Assembly (NCBI GenBank): GCA_944472155.2
Contig: OX235273.1
Coordinates: forward strand, 32,647,204-32,711,203
Source of the DNA: Trichobilharzia szidati
Taxonomy: Eukaryota > Platyhelminthes > Trematoda > Strigeidida > Schistosomatidae
Direction of reading: 5' to 3'
DNA length: 64,000 nt
Every line of letters begins with the position of its first letter. Position 1 is the first letter of the stretch. This document shows positions 10,950 through 23,319 of the stretch, one piece after another. Both the position numbers and the translations under genes were made by a program. The notes below the pieces were generated by a model, which ran no database searches, was not told where the DNA came from, and saw only the letters and a list, made by a program, of their open reading frames with translations.

Positions 10950-13900
10950 TCTTCGTATTCATTCGTTGGTACGATTAGGGAACTTATGTGTGCTAATTCA
11001 TCTAATTGGTGTTCGATCGCTGTAATTTTTCAGATAAATATCGTCTACCAGCAATGGGTCAGTGCACTGGAGGAAAATATCCACAATATACTGAAGTCCA
11101 GTTCATCATGTGTTTTACACTGTTTAACTCTGAACTTAGTAATTCCCTCTTTCACAGAAATGTTGGCGAAGATACTTTTCTCTCTGTTTTTGTAACTGAA
11201 GTTTAATACGAATAAATGTGTGTTTGTGTGTCAGTTTCATTAACGGTGAATTGTTTTCTGAACAGATGCTTTTTGATGAGAACGTGTTATTGGGTGTTAA
11301 TTTGACGGGATTTGGTTGTTTTCAGGTCCGCCCACCAGCTGATGAAAGATGGAGAGCATTCGTAAAGCTGCAGGAATTACTAGGTGACTGCTTTCTCCCC
11401 GTTTGACACTCTGCGGCAGTACGACTCAATCAGAGTTCACAATCAGTAACTGAATGGAGAGAGAGTTCGTCTTGTAACCAGAAAATGATGGAGTTGCCTC
11501 CTGTGGTTGCTTCCATCTTAAAAGTAGCAAACTAGGAGAAATTAGCCATCCAGTGCTCCCCGCTGGTTTTCCGAATGCTGACATTAGCTCATGAGTGGAT
11601 CAGTAACGTGTAAGCATCTTACAAACGTATAAATGAAGCGTGTAATTTCATGTCATTCGGCATAGCATTTTGAGCATTCTCCTCCAGTCCTAACACTTCC
11701 ACACGCGTAACAATGTAGTTCTCCTGTCCCAAGGTCATTCTGTCATACCCTCAGTGTCAGATAATATGCGTGATAGGGTGAACTTAATTCTTGTCTAGTG
11801 CTGAGGAATAATGAAAGGATCTTCGATAATCAAGCTTAGTGACCACACCAATGTTGCTCACAGAAATGAGTTCCCTCCTACTGATGAATATTGACTGTTC
11901 CAAAAGATATGTGACTGCGATTCTGTCACCAGAATAATGTATAAGGTTATATATTGCGGACAGCGATTCTCCTGTCACTTATCTACCTAAATCTTGAACA
12001 CGAGAAATACGTGCCGAGTAGCATGACGCTTTTAGTTAATAGAATAACAAAAGTATCGGCATCGTTGTGAAAAGGGCTTGATTGATCAGTCCCTGTCACA
12101 TATGCCATTAATTGTAAGCCACACTTCATATTTCAGACCATTACACAACCTCACTCGTATACAATCAACGCACAACGATTCATGATCTTCTTGTTTATAT
12201 TCAGATTCATTCTTATCAGACATGTTTAACGACATTCGTCACATTCTCGGGTATTATCCCCAGAGGATTTCGTCAGTTCGATTGCACAACTACTCACTCC
12301 TTGCATTCTGAGTAGAGTATTGAGTTTCAAGAGCTCACTTTCATCGCACTATCGTCTCTGCTTCAATTTCAGCTAGTTACGTGATGACTTCAATTCCCTT
12401 TCAAATGATCTATCACATGTCATATTTGACGCCAAACTTGTTCAACCCACAACATTCAAATTCCGGTCAATTACTTGTTGTGAGATGTTACCTGAATATC
12501 TGTTCTGGTCGAGGTCAAGTCCAGATCCACTTCGTCTTGCACATCTTGTGAACAATAAGTGCGAAATTCTTCGGAAATAAATCGGGGATGATAATCTACC
12601 GATTAATGAAACCACACAGTGACTGACACGTGAGAACCTGAATCACAGGATTTGTCTGAAATACGGTACTATATTCATTATAAAGTATGGAATTTATTTT
12701 CAAAGCTCAATTGTAAGGTGTCTGTTGTTGAATGACCGTCAAAAGCACAGTCAATGTGTGTCAATCAGCTAAAACAGCTAAGCTGCGTCAAAGGCGACCC
12801 GCGCATAGATTTGAACAGCGTGCAATACCAAACACAGAAGAAAGAGATACGAATAAACGATGTTCAACAGTGTGGGTGAATAAATGAAGAATGCACAGCA
12901 GACAATGTTCAAGAAATTAATTATTGTACACCACATACAGCATGAATACATTAAGTGAGCGGTATTTAGGTAGCCAGCGATGTCGTCATTCAGAATTAAT
13001 AAACAAAACTGACCCTACTCACTAGTTTTAGGTAGAATAAATTTCAACGTAAAAGAAAGAATGACAGAGGACAGATGTGAAAAGAATTCACAGTCGTTTT
13101 TGTATAGATCGCTCCCAGAGTCCACTTCTGCTTCTCATTTCTCGCTCGTTTCGTTGATTCTTACTCTCAAGTGAAGGTAAATATTGATGAAAGCGTAGCA
13201 GTGAATAATCCCACAGAATTGTCAGTCTACACCATTGAATCACTCAAGAATGTCTGCTATGCATTTCTGTTAAAGTCTTTTGCTTAAGATGAAGGTATGC
13301 AAACAAGCATACAAGCCAATTGTCACTCTGTAGTACTAAAATCGTTCGCAGGTGAATGCACAGCAGCTAGCTAAGCATATATCACCGCATTAATTCTCTT
13401 ATGGTGAAATACATTTCGTATTCTCGACAATCTATTAGGCATTCTGATTTGCATCCTACAAAGCCCTTGCGCAGAAAGAAGAAGTAAACTTGGCTAGATC
13501 GACACATACTTCCACTTACTTACGAACGTATCTTAAGTAAGCGATTACTTCGCCACTATGCATTCTTTTCTTGACGAGTGTGACAAGGAACTGCATCATA
13601 TTGAATCACTCAACGTTGGGATCTTCTTCGTTGCTTCATATCTCCATACTGATTCTAGGATAACCAGCGAGTGGCATCGTTTCTTATTACTCAAGTGTTC
13701 TAGAAAAATGAGCCCCATAAACACTTCGTTTCCATGATGTTTTTTCATGCTGCAATGCTTCCTGCTCTACTCTGGTCTCCATGTGGAAGGCATTCTCTTT
13801 GAGAGCCTTGTATACTTCGCTGCATGAGAGTAGGTGAGCTGTGATATATGCACATGGAGATGGTAAGATGAGTGAGATAACCTCACACATACGACGAACA

Positions 13901-14908
13901 GTGTGGTATTTATGGAGTGGTATGAAACTCGGGACTCTTCATCCTCCGCTGACTTGTTGCACATATACATAAAGGGAACATCATCAGCGTCAGACGGTCA
14001 CCGTCCTTGAGAACCATTGTTGTAGAATTTCGCAATGAATGTAATTGATATCATTTAAGTAACAGTTTTATTTCTTCATTCAACGTCGTCACAACATCTC
14101 AGGGTTCAGGTGACATAAATAACATGGTTCAGATAGATAGTTAGTCATGTTAATATATGTGTAAAACTCGGGCACTGTGGTAGTAAGTAATTCCATATTA
14201 GCTTGTTTATTTGATGTATCACACAATAAGTGAAACAGTATTATTTACTGGATGACAAAGTTTCGAACAAAATTTATTGTTCATAATCATATCAATTGTG
14301 ATCACACGACTTCGAAACTTGAGTTTTATAGTTTTCTTCGTTCTTTCCAATTTGTCATCGTAGAGATAGTTGAATTTTCCAGATATCCGGATGGACAGGT
14401 GTTGACTCGTTCCTAATACATGTATTTGCAGTTGATTCGATAAACAAAGCTTCTGTTATCAATCTCTCCCTCCACCCTGTGACATTAGATTTTAAAACTG
14501 TCACCCTATCTCATCCATCCTATTGTATGGTTGTGTATAACTGCATGTAGTGTGTGGTATAGCTGAACTATTCTCTAGATTTCTTATTTTATTGGGATCA
14601 ACCAATCTAGATTTTGCTAGGTTTTTATGTTTGGCTAGTCTGACTGCCCCTGTTCTACTACTATGACCTATGTATTTGACCTGATAATCATTGCAGGGTA
14701 TGAGATAAACTAAATTGTTTTGTTTTAAAGGCTCCACAGGATTGATCCTTCAACCGACAAAGCTTGTTTCTAATTGAGTTTGTGGATTTGAATTTTGTTC
14801 GAAACGTCATCCAGGAAATAATACTGTTTTGCTGTGTGACACATCTACTAAAGAAACTAATATGAGATAGTTAGTCAGTTAGTCAGTCAGTTGGTGAGTC
14901 AGTGTTGA
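10950..14908. repeat. Tandem duplication, copy 2 (3,959 bp)
   Basis: Second copy of the unit at 6991-10949, with every open frame reproduced at +3,959. It includes the same PLE-A insertion (14154-14869), so the duplication is younger than that insertion. Confidence 0.93.
14154..14869 (-). mobile_element. PLE-A with inverted terminal repeats and GIY-YIG remnant, copy 2
   Basis: Exact counterpart of 10195-10910 in the second tandem unit, with the same 78-codon GIY-YIG remnant at 14501-14737. Confidence 0.78.
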
Positions 14909-15520
14909 TCTTCGTATTCATTCGTTGGTACGATTAGGGAACTTATGTGTTAACTCATCTAATTTGTGTTCGATCGTTGTAATTTTACAGATAAACATCG
15001 TCTACCAGCAATGGATCAGAACACTGGAGGAACGCATCTACAATATATTGAAGTCTTCTCTAGCATGTGTTCACTACCATCTTAACCTCACAAACTGGAA
15101 GAAATCTGCCATCCACTGATAATTGCTGGCTTTCACAATGCTGACAACACCTCGTGAGTTGATCTGTGCCGGGCTGACCTCTTTTTATTCCTTTAACTTC
15201 CTGGTCGTACATAGGGCTTCTGGCTAGAGGCTTGAATTTTCTGTAGATGCGGTGATTATTTTTGCAGGAAGGCATTGCCAGCCTCATGCCCGACCTCCCC
15301 CTTTACCAGTCTCACAACTGTCTTAGCCAGGTAAAGAGGTGCGTCGGCCGGGGATCAAACCCTACCGCTGTGCCGACATCTTACTCATGTATAAATAAAA
15401 CTTGTAGCCTCAGGTCATTCCACATCGCATTTTCAGCATTCTCCTCCAGTCTCAACACTTCTACATGCGAACTCGCAGGAATTCTGTCATACCCTCAGTA
15501 TCAGATAATACGTTTTCTTT
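14909..15520. repeat. Diverged partial third copy of the unit's left end
   Basis: The first 800 bp of the unit can be followed here at clearly lower identity: the cagataaacatcgtctacca stretch recurs at 14988 on, the cattctcctccagt block at about 15438, and the ctgtcataccctcagt block at about 15484. About 220 bp (15165-15385) with a tRNA-like SINE are inserted in the middle. The array is thus an old duplication on which a recent one is superimposed. Confidence 0.72.
15165..15385 (-). repeat. tRNA-like SINE, second family, inserted in the third repeat unit
   Basis: Minus strand: GTCGGCACAGCGGTAGGGTTT, then gatccccggccgacg and a 150-bp tail. It interrupts the diverged copy of the tandem unit. 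The A box is shortened. Confidence 0.58.
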
Positions 15521-15604
15521 GGAGAACACAGTTTTCGTGTGGCATTATTATTATTGTATTATTGTTTCCTTTGACCTCGCCTAGATTACTAGCTCACTAG
15601 TTTT

Positions 15605-18140
15605 CTAGCCAGCCCCAAGCCCGGATAAAGAGAGAAAGTTGAGGCGTGGTGCTAACAAATCCACCCCCAAATCTTAAGCAAATTGCTACAGAAACTTCAA
15701 CGCACAAATATATTAAAAATTCTAAAAGTAAAAACAATAACCTTATTTTTCTCTGGAATCAGGGAAGTGAAATGACGCAGGGTGGTGAATGCCTTCGGGA
15801 AGCCAGTCAGCCGATGTGCCTTCTTTCGATGAAAGCAAAAATAAGCATGGGGATGTGGAATATTCGTACAGTGTATGAAACTGGAAAGGCTGCTCAGGTA
15901 GCCGCAGAAATGAGGAGATATAAAATAGAAGTGTTGAGAATCTGCGATAGCAAATGGAACGGATGTGGAAGCAGCCAACTAACAACTGGAGAGACAATAA
16001 TCTACTCCGGTCACCCAGAGGACGATCACGAGCACACCGAGGGAGTAGCTATAATGATGTCATCAACAACAACCAAAGTTCTCATGCGGTGGGAACCAAT
16101 CTCTACAAACGTCTAAGAAAAAGAGAAGAAGGAGGCCTTCTACAGACAGCTACAAACAGTGATGGGCAAAGTCTCAAATGGCGATATCAGAATCCTGATG
16201 GGCGACATGAATCCGAAGCTGGGAGGAGACAATACAGGAAGAGAACTCACCATGGATCGAGAGGCCCTCGGTGAAATGAACGACAATGGTGAACTCTTCT
16301 CAGACTTCTGCGCCTTCAATGATTTGGTGATTGGTGGCAGTGTGTTCAAACACAGGGATATACACAAGGCGACATTGATTTCACCAGATGGACACACCAA
16401 AAACCAGATAGACTTCATTTCAATCTCAAGGAAGTGGAGCCTACTGGACACACGATCGCGTTGAGGAGCAGATGTGGGTTCAGACCACTATCTAGTACAA
16501 GGGACTTTCAAGCTGAAGCTAAAAGCCTCAAGGATAGCTGGGGATAGGCCACAATGCAAGTTCAACACGCAAAAACTGAAGGACACGATCACAAAAGACA
16601 CTTCCACTGCGACTGTCAGAGCAAAGCAGGAAACACTACGTGGCACCACTGAGGAATCATGCGTGGAAGACCATTGGAACTCTCTGAAGGTGATTTTCAA
16701 CGAAACGTGTTCAACGGTTTTAGGAAGAAAGAAGACACAAGACAAGGAATGGCTCTCAACGGACACTTGGAAGCTTATAGAGGAGAGGAAAATGGTAAAA
16801 GAGAAAATGATTCCATGCAAAGATGGACAAGAGAAAGAGACGCTGAGCTCAACCTACACAGCACTGGACAAAGAAGTGAAGAAGAGTGCCAGGAAGGACA
16901 AAAGACAATTCTACGACAACCTGTCCACTGAAGGTGAGAAGGCAGTAGGCAAAAGGAACCTGAGGACACTATATCAGGTAACCAAGTTTCTATCCGGGAA
17001 GAGATCAACACAAATGAAAACTATAAGAGACAGCCAAGGGAACCCAATTACCAAGGAAGAAAGGCAGATTAAACAATGGGTGGACCACTTCAAAAGACTC
17101 TTGAACAGACCACCACCTACAAGTCGTCCAGAAATACGAACAACAGCGCATACACAACTGCAACTTGACACCAATCCTCCAACGAAAACTGAAGTCTTGA
17201 ATGCAATCAAGCTTCTGAAAGCTGGTAAAGCAGCTGGACCAGATAGAATCCCCCGTGAAGCACTGAAATCGGACTCAGAGACGACAGCAGATATGCTGAC
17301 TCCATTATTGCAAAAGATCTGGAAGGAGGGAAAGGTGCCTACTGACTGAAGGAAAGGTTACCTCATGAAACTACCAAAGAAGGGCCACTTAGGAATCTGC
17401 AAGAACTGGCGAGGAATCATGCTCCTGTCAACGCCAAGTAAAATCCTGAGTCATATCATCCTGGAGAGAATAAAGGACGCACTGGATACAGAACTCCGAC
17501 CAGAACAAGCTGGATTCAGATAAGGCAAATCATGTTCTGACCAAATCGCAACTCAACGCATCATCCTCGAACAAAGCATGGAATGGCAATCAAACCTCAA
17601 CTGGAGTAACAAGGCGTACCCCAAATATTCACCAACCTTATTCAACAGCTGTACGACAACGGCACATGTCAAGTAATCCAAAACGGAAAACTCAGCGAAG
17701 CGTTTGGAGTAAACACAGGAGTTAGACAAGGGTGCTTATTATCACCAGTGATATTCCTAATTGTGGTGGACTGGATTATGCGTCAGACAGTGGGAAACGA
17801 GAAGACAGGGATATCCTGGACCGACGTGAAGAATCTAGAAGACCTGGATCACGCGGATGATTTATGTTTGATGTCACACAAGATCGAAGACTTACAAGCG
17901 AAAACCGACAAAGTGGTCGAAGAAGCAGCAAAGACAGGAATCCAGGTGAACATAGACAAGACGGAGGTTATGAAAATAACCAACCAACAACAACAACAGC
18001 AGCAGCAGCAGGAACATCCAGTGCCAATCACCATCAACGGGAGGGATTTGAAAGAGGTTACTTCTTCCACTTATCTAGGGAGCATTGTCTCAACTACAGG
18101 AGGAACGGACGAGGACGTCAAACCCAAGATAACAATAATA
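15605..18140 (+). mobile_element. Most complete SR2-like RTE retrotransposon copy
   Basis: The copy starts with about 220 bp of apparent 5' UTR, then an AP-endonuclease domain (MGMWNIRTVYETGKA at about 15850 on, later MGDMNPKLGG, then a GSDHYLVQ block at 16474 on), a linker, and reverse transcriptase (KAGKAAGPDRIPREALK at 17221 on, NWRGIMLLSTPSKILSHI, LRPEQAGFR, VVDWIMRQT, and a catalytic HADDLCLMSH). It is broken by a frameshift near 16110, stops near 16463, 17347 and 17521, and a deletion near 17600 that removes RT block A. It stops early at its 3' end, where the GTDEDVKPK stretch runs into an AAT-rich tail. The domain order and short AAT-type tail are those of the RTE clade. Confidence 0.82.
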
Positions 18141-18300
18141 ATAATATATATTTCGTAAAACATTTATGAGTTAATGAAAATATAAAGCGTTTTATCGATT
18201 AATAGTACTCACAATTCTGTAAAGACAATCTGAGAAGTAAGATGACGATACACAGACAAATCGGTATTCTGTTCGCCATCACGATAAATATGCATGTGAG
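18141..18300. repeat. 145-bp segment shared with 58,071-58,214
   Basis: The stretch from the AAT-rich RTE tail through gcgttttatcgattaatagt to cgataaatatgcatg is repeated at 58 kb with about ten differences. It carries the minus-strand signal-peptide frame. It is not otherwise recognised. Confidence 0.8.
18199..18279 (-). CDS. Possible signal-peptide first exon
   Basis: A minus-strand ATG at 18279 opens a 26-codon frame: MANRIPICLCIV then ILLLRLSLQNCEYY and TAA. The first 20 residues have the form of a secretion signal: a short basic start and an 11-residue hydrophobic core rich in Leu, Ile and Val. A consensus gtgagt donor overlaps the frame at 18207-18212, so the coding part may be an exon ending at 18213 in phase 1, as in secreted trematode proteins built from a signal-peptide exon plus micro-exons. 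It lies immediately beyond the 3'-truncated end of the RTE at 15.6-18.1 kb. A second, mutated copy is at 58144-58206. It may instead be a chance hydrophobic frame in a repeated sequence. Confidence 0.35.
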   Translation of the reverse strand: MANRIPICLCIVILLLRLSLQNCEYY

Positions 18301-18654
18301 TGTATTTGTCTGATGGTATTAATTTATCAGCCATTAGAATAACTTGATACTTTCTGAAACACTATTTGTCTATTCAGCCTTCAGAGCAACCAATAAGATT
18401 GATAATCGTCATAGCTATTTGTATGGCATTCATTGAATTCTGTCAATCTGCCTGACCTATATTCCAATAATGTGAACTGGTCACGGTGTCTGTAGTTGAA
18501 AAATAGCTGCTTAATTTATTTTTTTCAATTTTACTTTAACAATGTATGTCGATATGTGAAAACTGACTTCGGATTACCTAATGAAATGCGCATACAATTA
18601 TGAGGCGTTGTATCGTTGCTGTATATTACTATATTACACAATATAATTCTGTTA

Positions 18655-19630
18655 ATTTCCAAGTGGAGCAAAGGACTCAGTCGGCACATCTCCATCTCAT
18701 TGTCTTTCTTGCAGTTCTCTATGCCAGCTCCACGATTGCCCAAAATGATTCACTTTCCCTTCAAAATTATCTCCTTTTGTCACACTGACACCCACGTCAA
18801 AGTCATGCGGTTTCATTCTAAGGTCTGCCTGGTGGTGTTCTTTTACAACGATCTTCTCAGCTCATTTCAATTTCCTAATGCCAATTTGTTGGCAGGGAGA
18901 TGATTGGTTGGTTCGTTGAAAGAGTTAATTGTTGCTGGCTTTGGCATTCTCATCTGTGCCACTTGTAATTGAAACGATCCTACCTAGCGAAATAAGTAGC
19001 TTCCTTACAATTTCTCCCACTGGTGGTTATGCATTTCCCTCTCCTTTGTCTTTTCATGCTGAATTGAAGTCATGTCTTCACTGCCTGCTTCTTCCTTCAG
19101 ATTGTTGATTTTTGCCTATGAGTCTTCAGATGCATGTAATATCAGAAATAAATCGTCCACGAAGATCCCATCTTCTGTGGTCATCTGCCTCTCTAACGTA
19201 TTCCCGTTTTATTGCCCCCACAGTCTGATGCCTGATCCAGTCCATCACAATCAGCACTATTGTCAGTGATAGAAGTCAGCAACTATCTTTTAATCCTATC
19301 TTCACTTCAAAGGCTGAGTTAGTTGAGTGTTGCGTTGTAGATCACTCGAAATATGGTACGAGTGTATACCTATTGAACGAGATTGATAAAGATTTAGGGG
19401 ACTTCACAATGTTAGAGTAGTTTGCAAAAACATTTGTGGTCAACGTTGCCGAAAGCCTTTCCAAATTCGACGAAGTTGATGTAGAGAACTGACTGATATT
19501 CTATGATCTCTTCCATGATGAGGCGTAGCGTCGTTGGGAGCTCTTCTCGGCAACTGATTTGTTACTCTTGAACCCAGATGGTTCTGTGCAGGGTATTTAG
19601 TCCCTCCATAATGCTGCAACCTAATCAATA
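18655..19630 (-). mobile_element. Decayed RTE fragment
   Basis: Minus-strand sequence runs from a 3'-end block (complement of ...cacatctccat...) at 18.68 kb through the post-RT region to RT block A (complement of cctttccaaattcgacgaa, for FVEFGKAF) near 19460 and the upstream Q-A-G-F-R region near 19560. It is much more diverged than the copies at 50.8 and 57.5 kb. Confidence 0.6.
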
Positions 19631-21170
19631 TATATATAATTGGTTAAGTCACCACTAAGTAACTTTGAGTGATTGTGCGATTACATTTCACGCTTTCACC
19701 AGTAATGCTGAGTACTTTCGTTCAATTCGGAAATGAATATTTCACCGCATGCGAAACACAAGACGCCTTTTATACACTGAAAAGCATCCTAGCCTCATCA
19801 ATGAATTCTACGTACGTCATTCATCTGTTGCGCGTGAGTCTAGCTACCCCAACCTGTACAAACGACACGGTAACAACTACTGAATCTTCAAAGCTTAAAG
19901 CATGAAGCCCTATGTTTCACCAGAAACTCAAAGGAATGAAAGGGAAGCAATCATCGATGGCGATAACAACAAACTGGTTTCGTTCAAGCGGAATTTCAAG
20001 TAGCCTATAGATTCGTCGTAAGTGAGGCTGTTGTCGATTTTATCATGATGCCTCGAATAATCGAAAATCTAGGCAGCAGAACAAAGTTCAGTTATCGAAT
20101 GATGAATGTTTCTTTCTCTAGTGAAATACACGTTTGATTTAGTGAGAAGTTCATGAATCAATCCTGCATCTATTGTAACACAGAATTTCGTAACATATTT
20201 ATTTGACAACAATTCACGATGTTGCAAATGTGCTATGTGACCTGTTTAAACCACCAGGCTAATTAAATTTCCATTGAAAGTAGCTGATGTTCAGGAGGTT
20301 TTACTAGCTGTATCGCGAAAATACTGACCTCTATAAGAGGGAATGGACTGACATATGAATGCTTATGTGGTACGAAACACCAACTTGCAGGAAGTTACTT
20401 GCTGTTTACCGAAGTGACAGTACCGAATTCATACACAAAAGTAGGAATAATTGGTGCAGTCTTACTTACTTCTCACTATATTCAAAGTATACCCACAAAC
20501 TTTATGGTATCTACGCTTTTATTCTTATTATTATTGGTCACTCAGATTCCGAATGAAACATAGGGCTTCAAATGCACATCATCGTTCTACTCTCTTCTCT
20601 ACGGTTTCTGCATGTTAACCCATAACATTTGATTGCCTTCCCATATGATCATCTCCGTATCACACTCGAAGACATGCCCGACTCCCCATTAACCACGGGG
20701 ATTTCGCTCGATAAACTAACGTGCAGCGTCATTCAACGGTCTTCTGAATGTGCCTTCGGTCCGTCTACATTTCCTCCAACATATATACTGAGCAGCACGT
20801 TCCTGGTTGATTATCTACGCTATAAGCAGCATTAATTTTATCAAGCTGGTGTAAGATTGATGATCACTCTTTGATATTCAATCTAGAAGACAACTGACAT
20901 TCATATTCAAGAACTATTCTCATTTGAATTGTGAATGTGTTGACACGAATAATGAATGATTCGCTCATTTTTGACATATTAAACTACTTCATCTTACTAA
21001 CACTTTACCACATGACAACATACAACTGATCATTTGAATATTATGCCTACATTGAAAAGACACAGAAGACTGCCAAGAAGAAACAATAAGATCATTAATT
21101 ACAACTAAATATGTACTTCCTTCCTTTGTGGAGCACTTGACGCGTGGCGTTGTCATATAGCTGCCAACCT
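19631..21170. other. Unassigned sequence with two weak exon candidates
   Basis: No transposon recognised. On the minus strand, 21009-21069 is an open 61-nt segment (SSVSFQCRHNIQMISC, phase 0 in, phase 1 out) between a long pyrimidine tract ending in ggcag and a gtaaag donor. Another open segment near 19695-19785 (KGVLCFACGEIFISELN) has an acceptor-like ttttcag. Neither has a partner in matching phase. Confidence 0.3.
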
Positions 21171-22015
21171 CATTCAACAGAACGCTTTATGACAATTCCA
21201 CGTGTTAAGTGACCCACAACGGAAAACTCAGCGAGTTGTTTGAAGTGAATACAGGTGTGAGACAAGCTGGCTGCATATTATCAGCGATGATATTCCTAAT
21301 CGTGGTGGACTGGATTATGAGTCAGACTGTTGGTGGCTAGGAGTCAGGAATACGCTTGACGACCGATAAGAAGACTCTAGAAAATCTGGCTTTCGCAGAT
21401 GACAAATGTCTAATGTCACACAAACTCGAAGACTTGCATGCAGGAGAAAACCAACAAACTGGCTGAAGAAGCAGGTAGCGAAGACAGGACTTCAAGTGAA
21501 CAGAGAAAAGACGGAGGTGATAAAGATGATCAGTTAACATCAGCAACAACCAGCACCAATCACCATCAACGGGAAAGATTTAACAGAGGTTGTCTCCTTC
21601 ACTTATCTAGCCAGGAAGCATCGTTTCCACCACAGGTTGGCGGAAGGGATGAAGACGTCAAAGTCAGAATCGAAAAGGCAAGATACGCCTTCATCAACCT
21701 GAAACCAGTTCGGAAATCTTCTGCCCTACACTCAGCGTTAGGAACAAGATTCTCATTTTCAACACCGATGTGAAGTTTGTTCTTCTATACGGGTCAGAGA
21801 GTTGGCGACTGTGTCACGAAAAGGATTTCCAACAGTCAGATGAGGAATTTCACCAACAGCTGCCTTCACTCCATATTGAAGATCAAATGGCCAGAAAGAA
21901 TAAGCAACAAGAAACTCTGCAGTGGAACAAACCAGAGGGCGAGAGCAGATTGCTCAAAAAATATGCAGGAGAAAGTGGAGATGGATGGGGAATACATTGA
22001 GGAAGCCACTGAATT
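21171..22015 (+). mobile_element. RTE fragment (RT core to C terminus)
   Basis: It begins in the block equivalent to LIQQLYDNGTCQVIHNGKLS, continues through TGVRQ, IVVDWIMSQT, an LAFADDKCLMSHKLEDLH block with the catalytic FADD intact, the K-T-E-V-I-K-M-I region, and ends in the ESWRL and RWPERISNKKL blocks. Frameshifts split it. The start is a 5' truncation. Confidence 0.72.
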
Positions 22016-22399
22016 CCATGACACGCCGGGCCATCTCTTGAGTGAAGTCAAACAAGGCCGGTATTGACGTAAGTCTGTCCACAGTAGCATATTCGGTTAC
22101 GCGCTGTGTCTGAAACATATTTAAAAGCGCTTATTTGACATAAGGTTTGAAAATCCGAATGATTGTTCTTTATGCTGAGTGCAACATATTTCAATACCGA
22201 TTTTGTAGTGGATAATGAAGGTTTGTCTTGGTTTATTGATCTTAATGGCTTTGACATTCACATCTACGCCACCTGTCGTTAAAAAAATCTATTTGTTGTT
22301 GTCTGAACGCAGGAGACAACTCAATTTATTCTTCAGTGTATTAATTATTCATTTATTATTTCATTCGTTTTGCGTTCTGAGTGGACCATGGGGCTTCAG

Positions 22400-22600
22400 G
22401 CATCAGCTTTGAAGATTCAGTAGCAGTGCTGTTTTCACAGGATGGTGTCGCTAGCCTCACGTCCAACTTTCCATCTTTGTTGGTGTTTTAACTGACTAGT
22501 TGGGGTGAAGGTGTGTGCCCTCCGGAGAGTGAACCACGGACCACATGCATGGTTGGTGAGCAAGATACCGCTGAACTGCTTACTCGCCGTCCTACTGCAA
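22400..22600 (-). repeat. Decayed tRNA-like SINE, second family
   Basis: Complement of ggagagtgaaccacggacca (B-box region) and of the agataccgctgaac region, followed by a tail similar to the copy at 15.2 kb (ggatggtgtcgctagcctca). Confidence 0.48.
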
Positions 22601-22989
22601 AACCAAAGGAAATTACCTCGAGTAATGCACAGTCACACAAATTCCTCAACGACGGCAAAAATACAGTTGTTTCAGATAAAATCCACGTTACTGTTTAACA
22701 ATAATAACACGAAAAACTCGAAATTACCACAAGAGTACCGTTAAGCTAACATACAGCTTAGAGAGGTTTGCAGTATAAAATGAGTAGTGTAGAACAAAAT
22801 TAGTCAATCCAAATTCAACTGTGAGAAGTATCTGAGAGTATTTCCAACAAGGCGAGATCAATACACCGTTATCAAGAATCCCACACACACACCTCTCACA
22901 GACAGTCCAAGGTCAGAATGAACATCTTTCACTCCAAATCACATTACAATACAATACATTTTCAAGGTGTCGCATTTATGTATTTACAA

Positions 22990-23215
22990 CAGTAGATGAC
23001 GTTTGGTCCTTGGATGTGATGGGTCTGTTTCCACAGACGTCTTGTGGCAATCAGTACCCGTTAGTGGTGATAAAAAATGCTGTCACGATCACTGATCAAC
23101 GCGCGATAACCGTGACTGACGCAGTAGTTCGACACATCGTTGAAGATCACTGTGTACCAAAGACCCTTGTTTTGAAAGTCAAGAATTCACTTCCCGTTTG
23201 CTACAGTTGGGTATC
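22990..23215 (+). mobile_element. Gypsy-type retroelement integrase fragment
   Basis: The frame reads WSLDVMGLFPQTSCGNQYPL, then VVIKNAVTITDQRAITVTDA and VVRHIVEDHCVPKTLV. This matches the layout of the integrase core of Gypsy-type LTR elements: the D-x-x-G-P-l block, s-G-N-x-y-i-l-V-v, a region ending in A-x-t-v-a-d-a, and h-G-V-P. The first catalytic Asp is present; the S-D-x-G block after V-P-K is lost. It is cut off at about 23215, just before telomere-like repeats and a PLE fragment. No LTRs were seen. Confidence 0.6.
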
Positions 23216-23296
23216 AAGAGGATCATAAACAACACCATATCATCCATTACCGAGTGGTCTGATAGATAGAAATAACCGTACCCTGAAGGAGTGGCT

Positions 23297-23318
23297 GGGT
23301 TAGGGTTAGGGTTTAGGG
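23297..23318 (+). repeat. Short interstitial telomere-like repeat
   Basis: gggttagggttagggtttag is about three TTAGGG units, the telomere repeat of flukes and most animals. It lies immediately before a PLE-C fragment and after an integrase fragment. Confidence 0.7.
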
Positions 23319-23319
23319 C

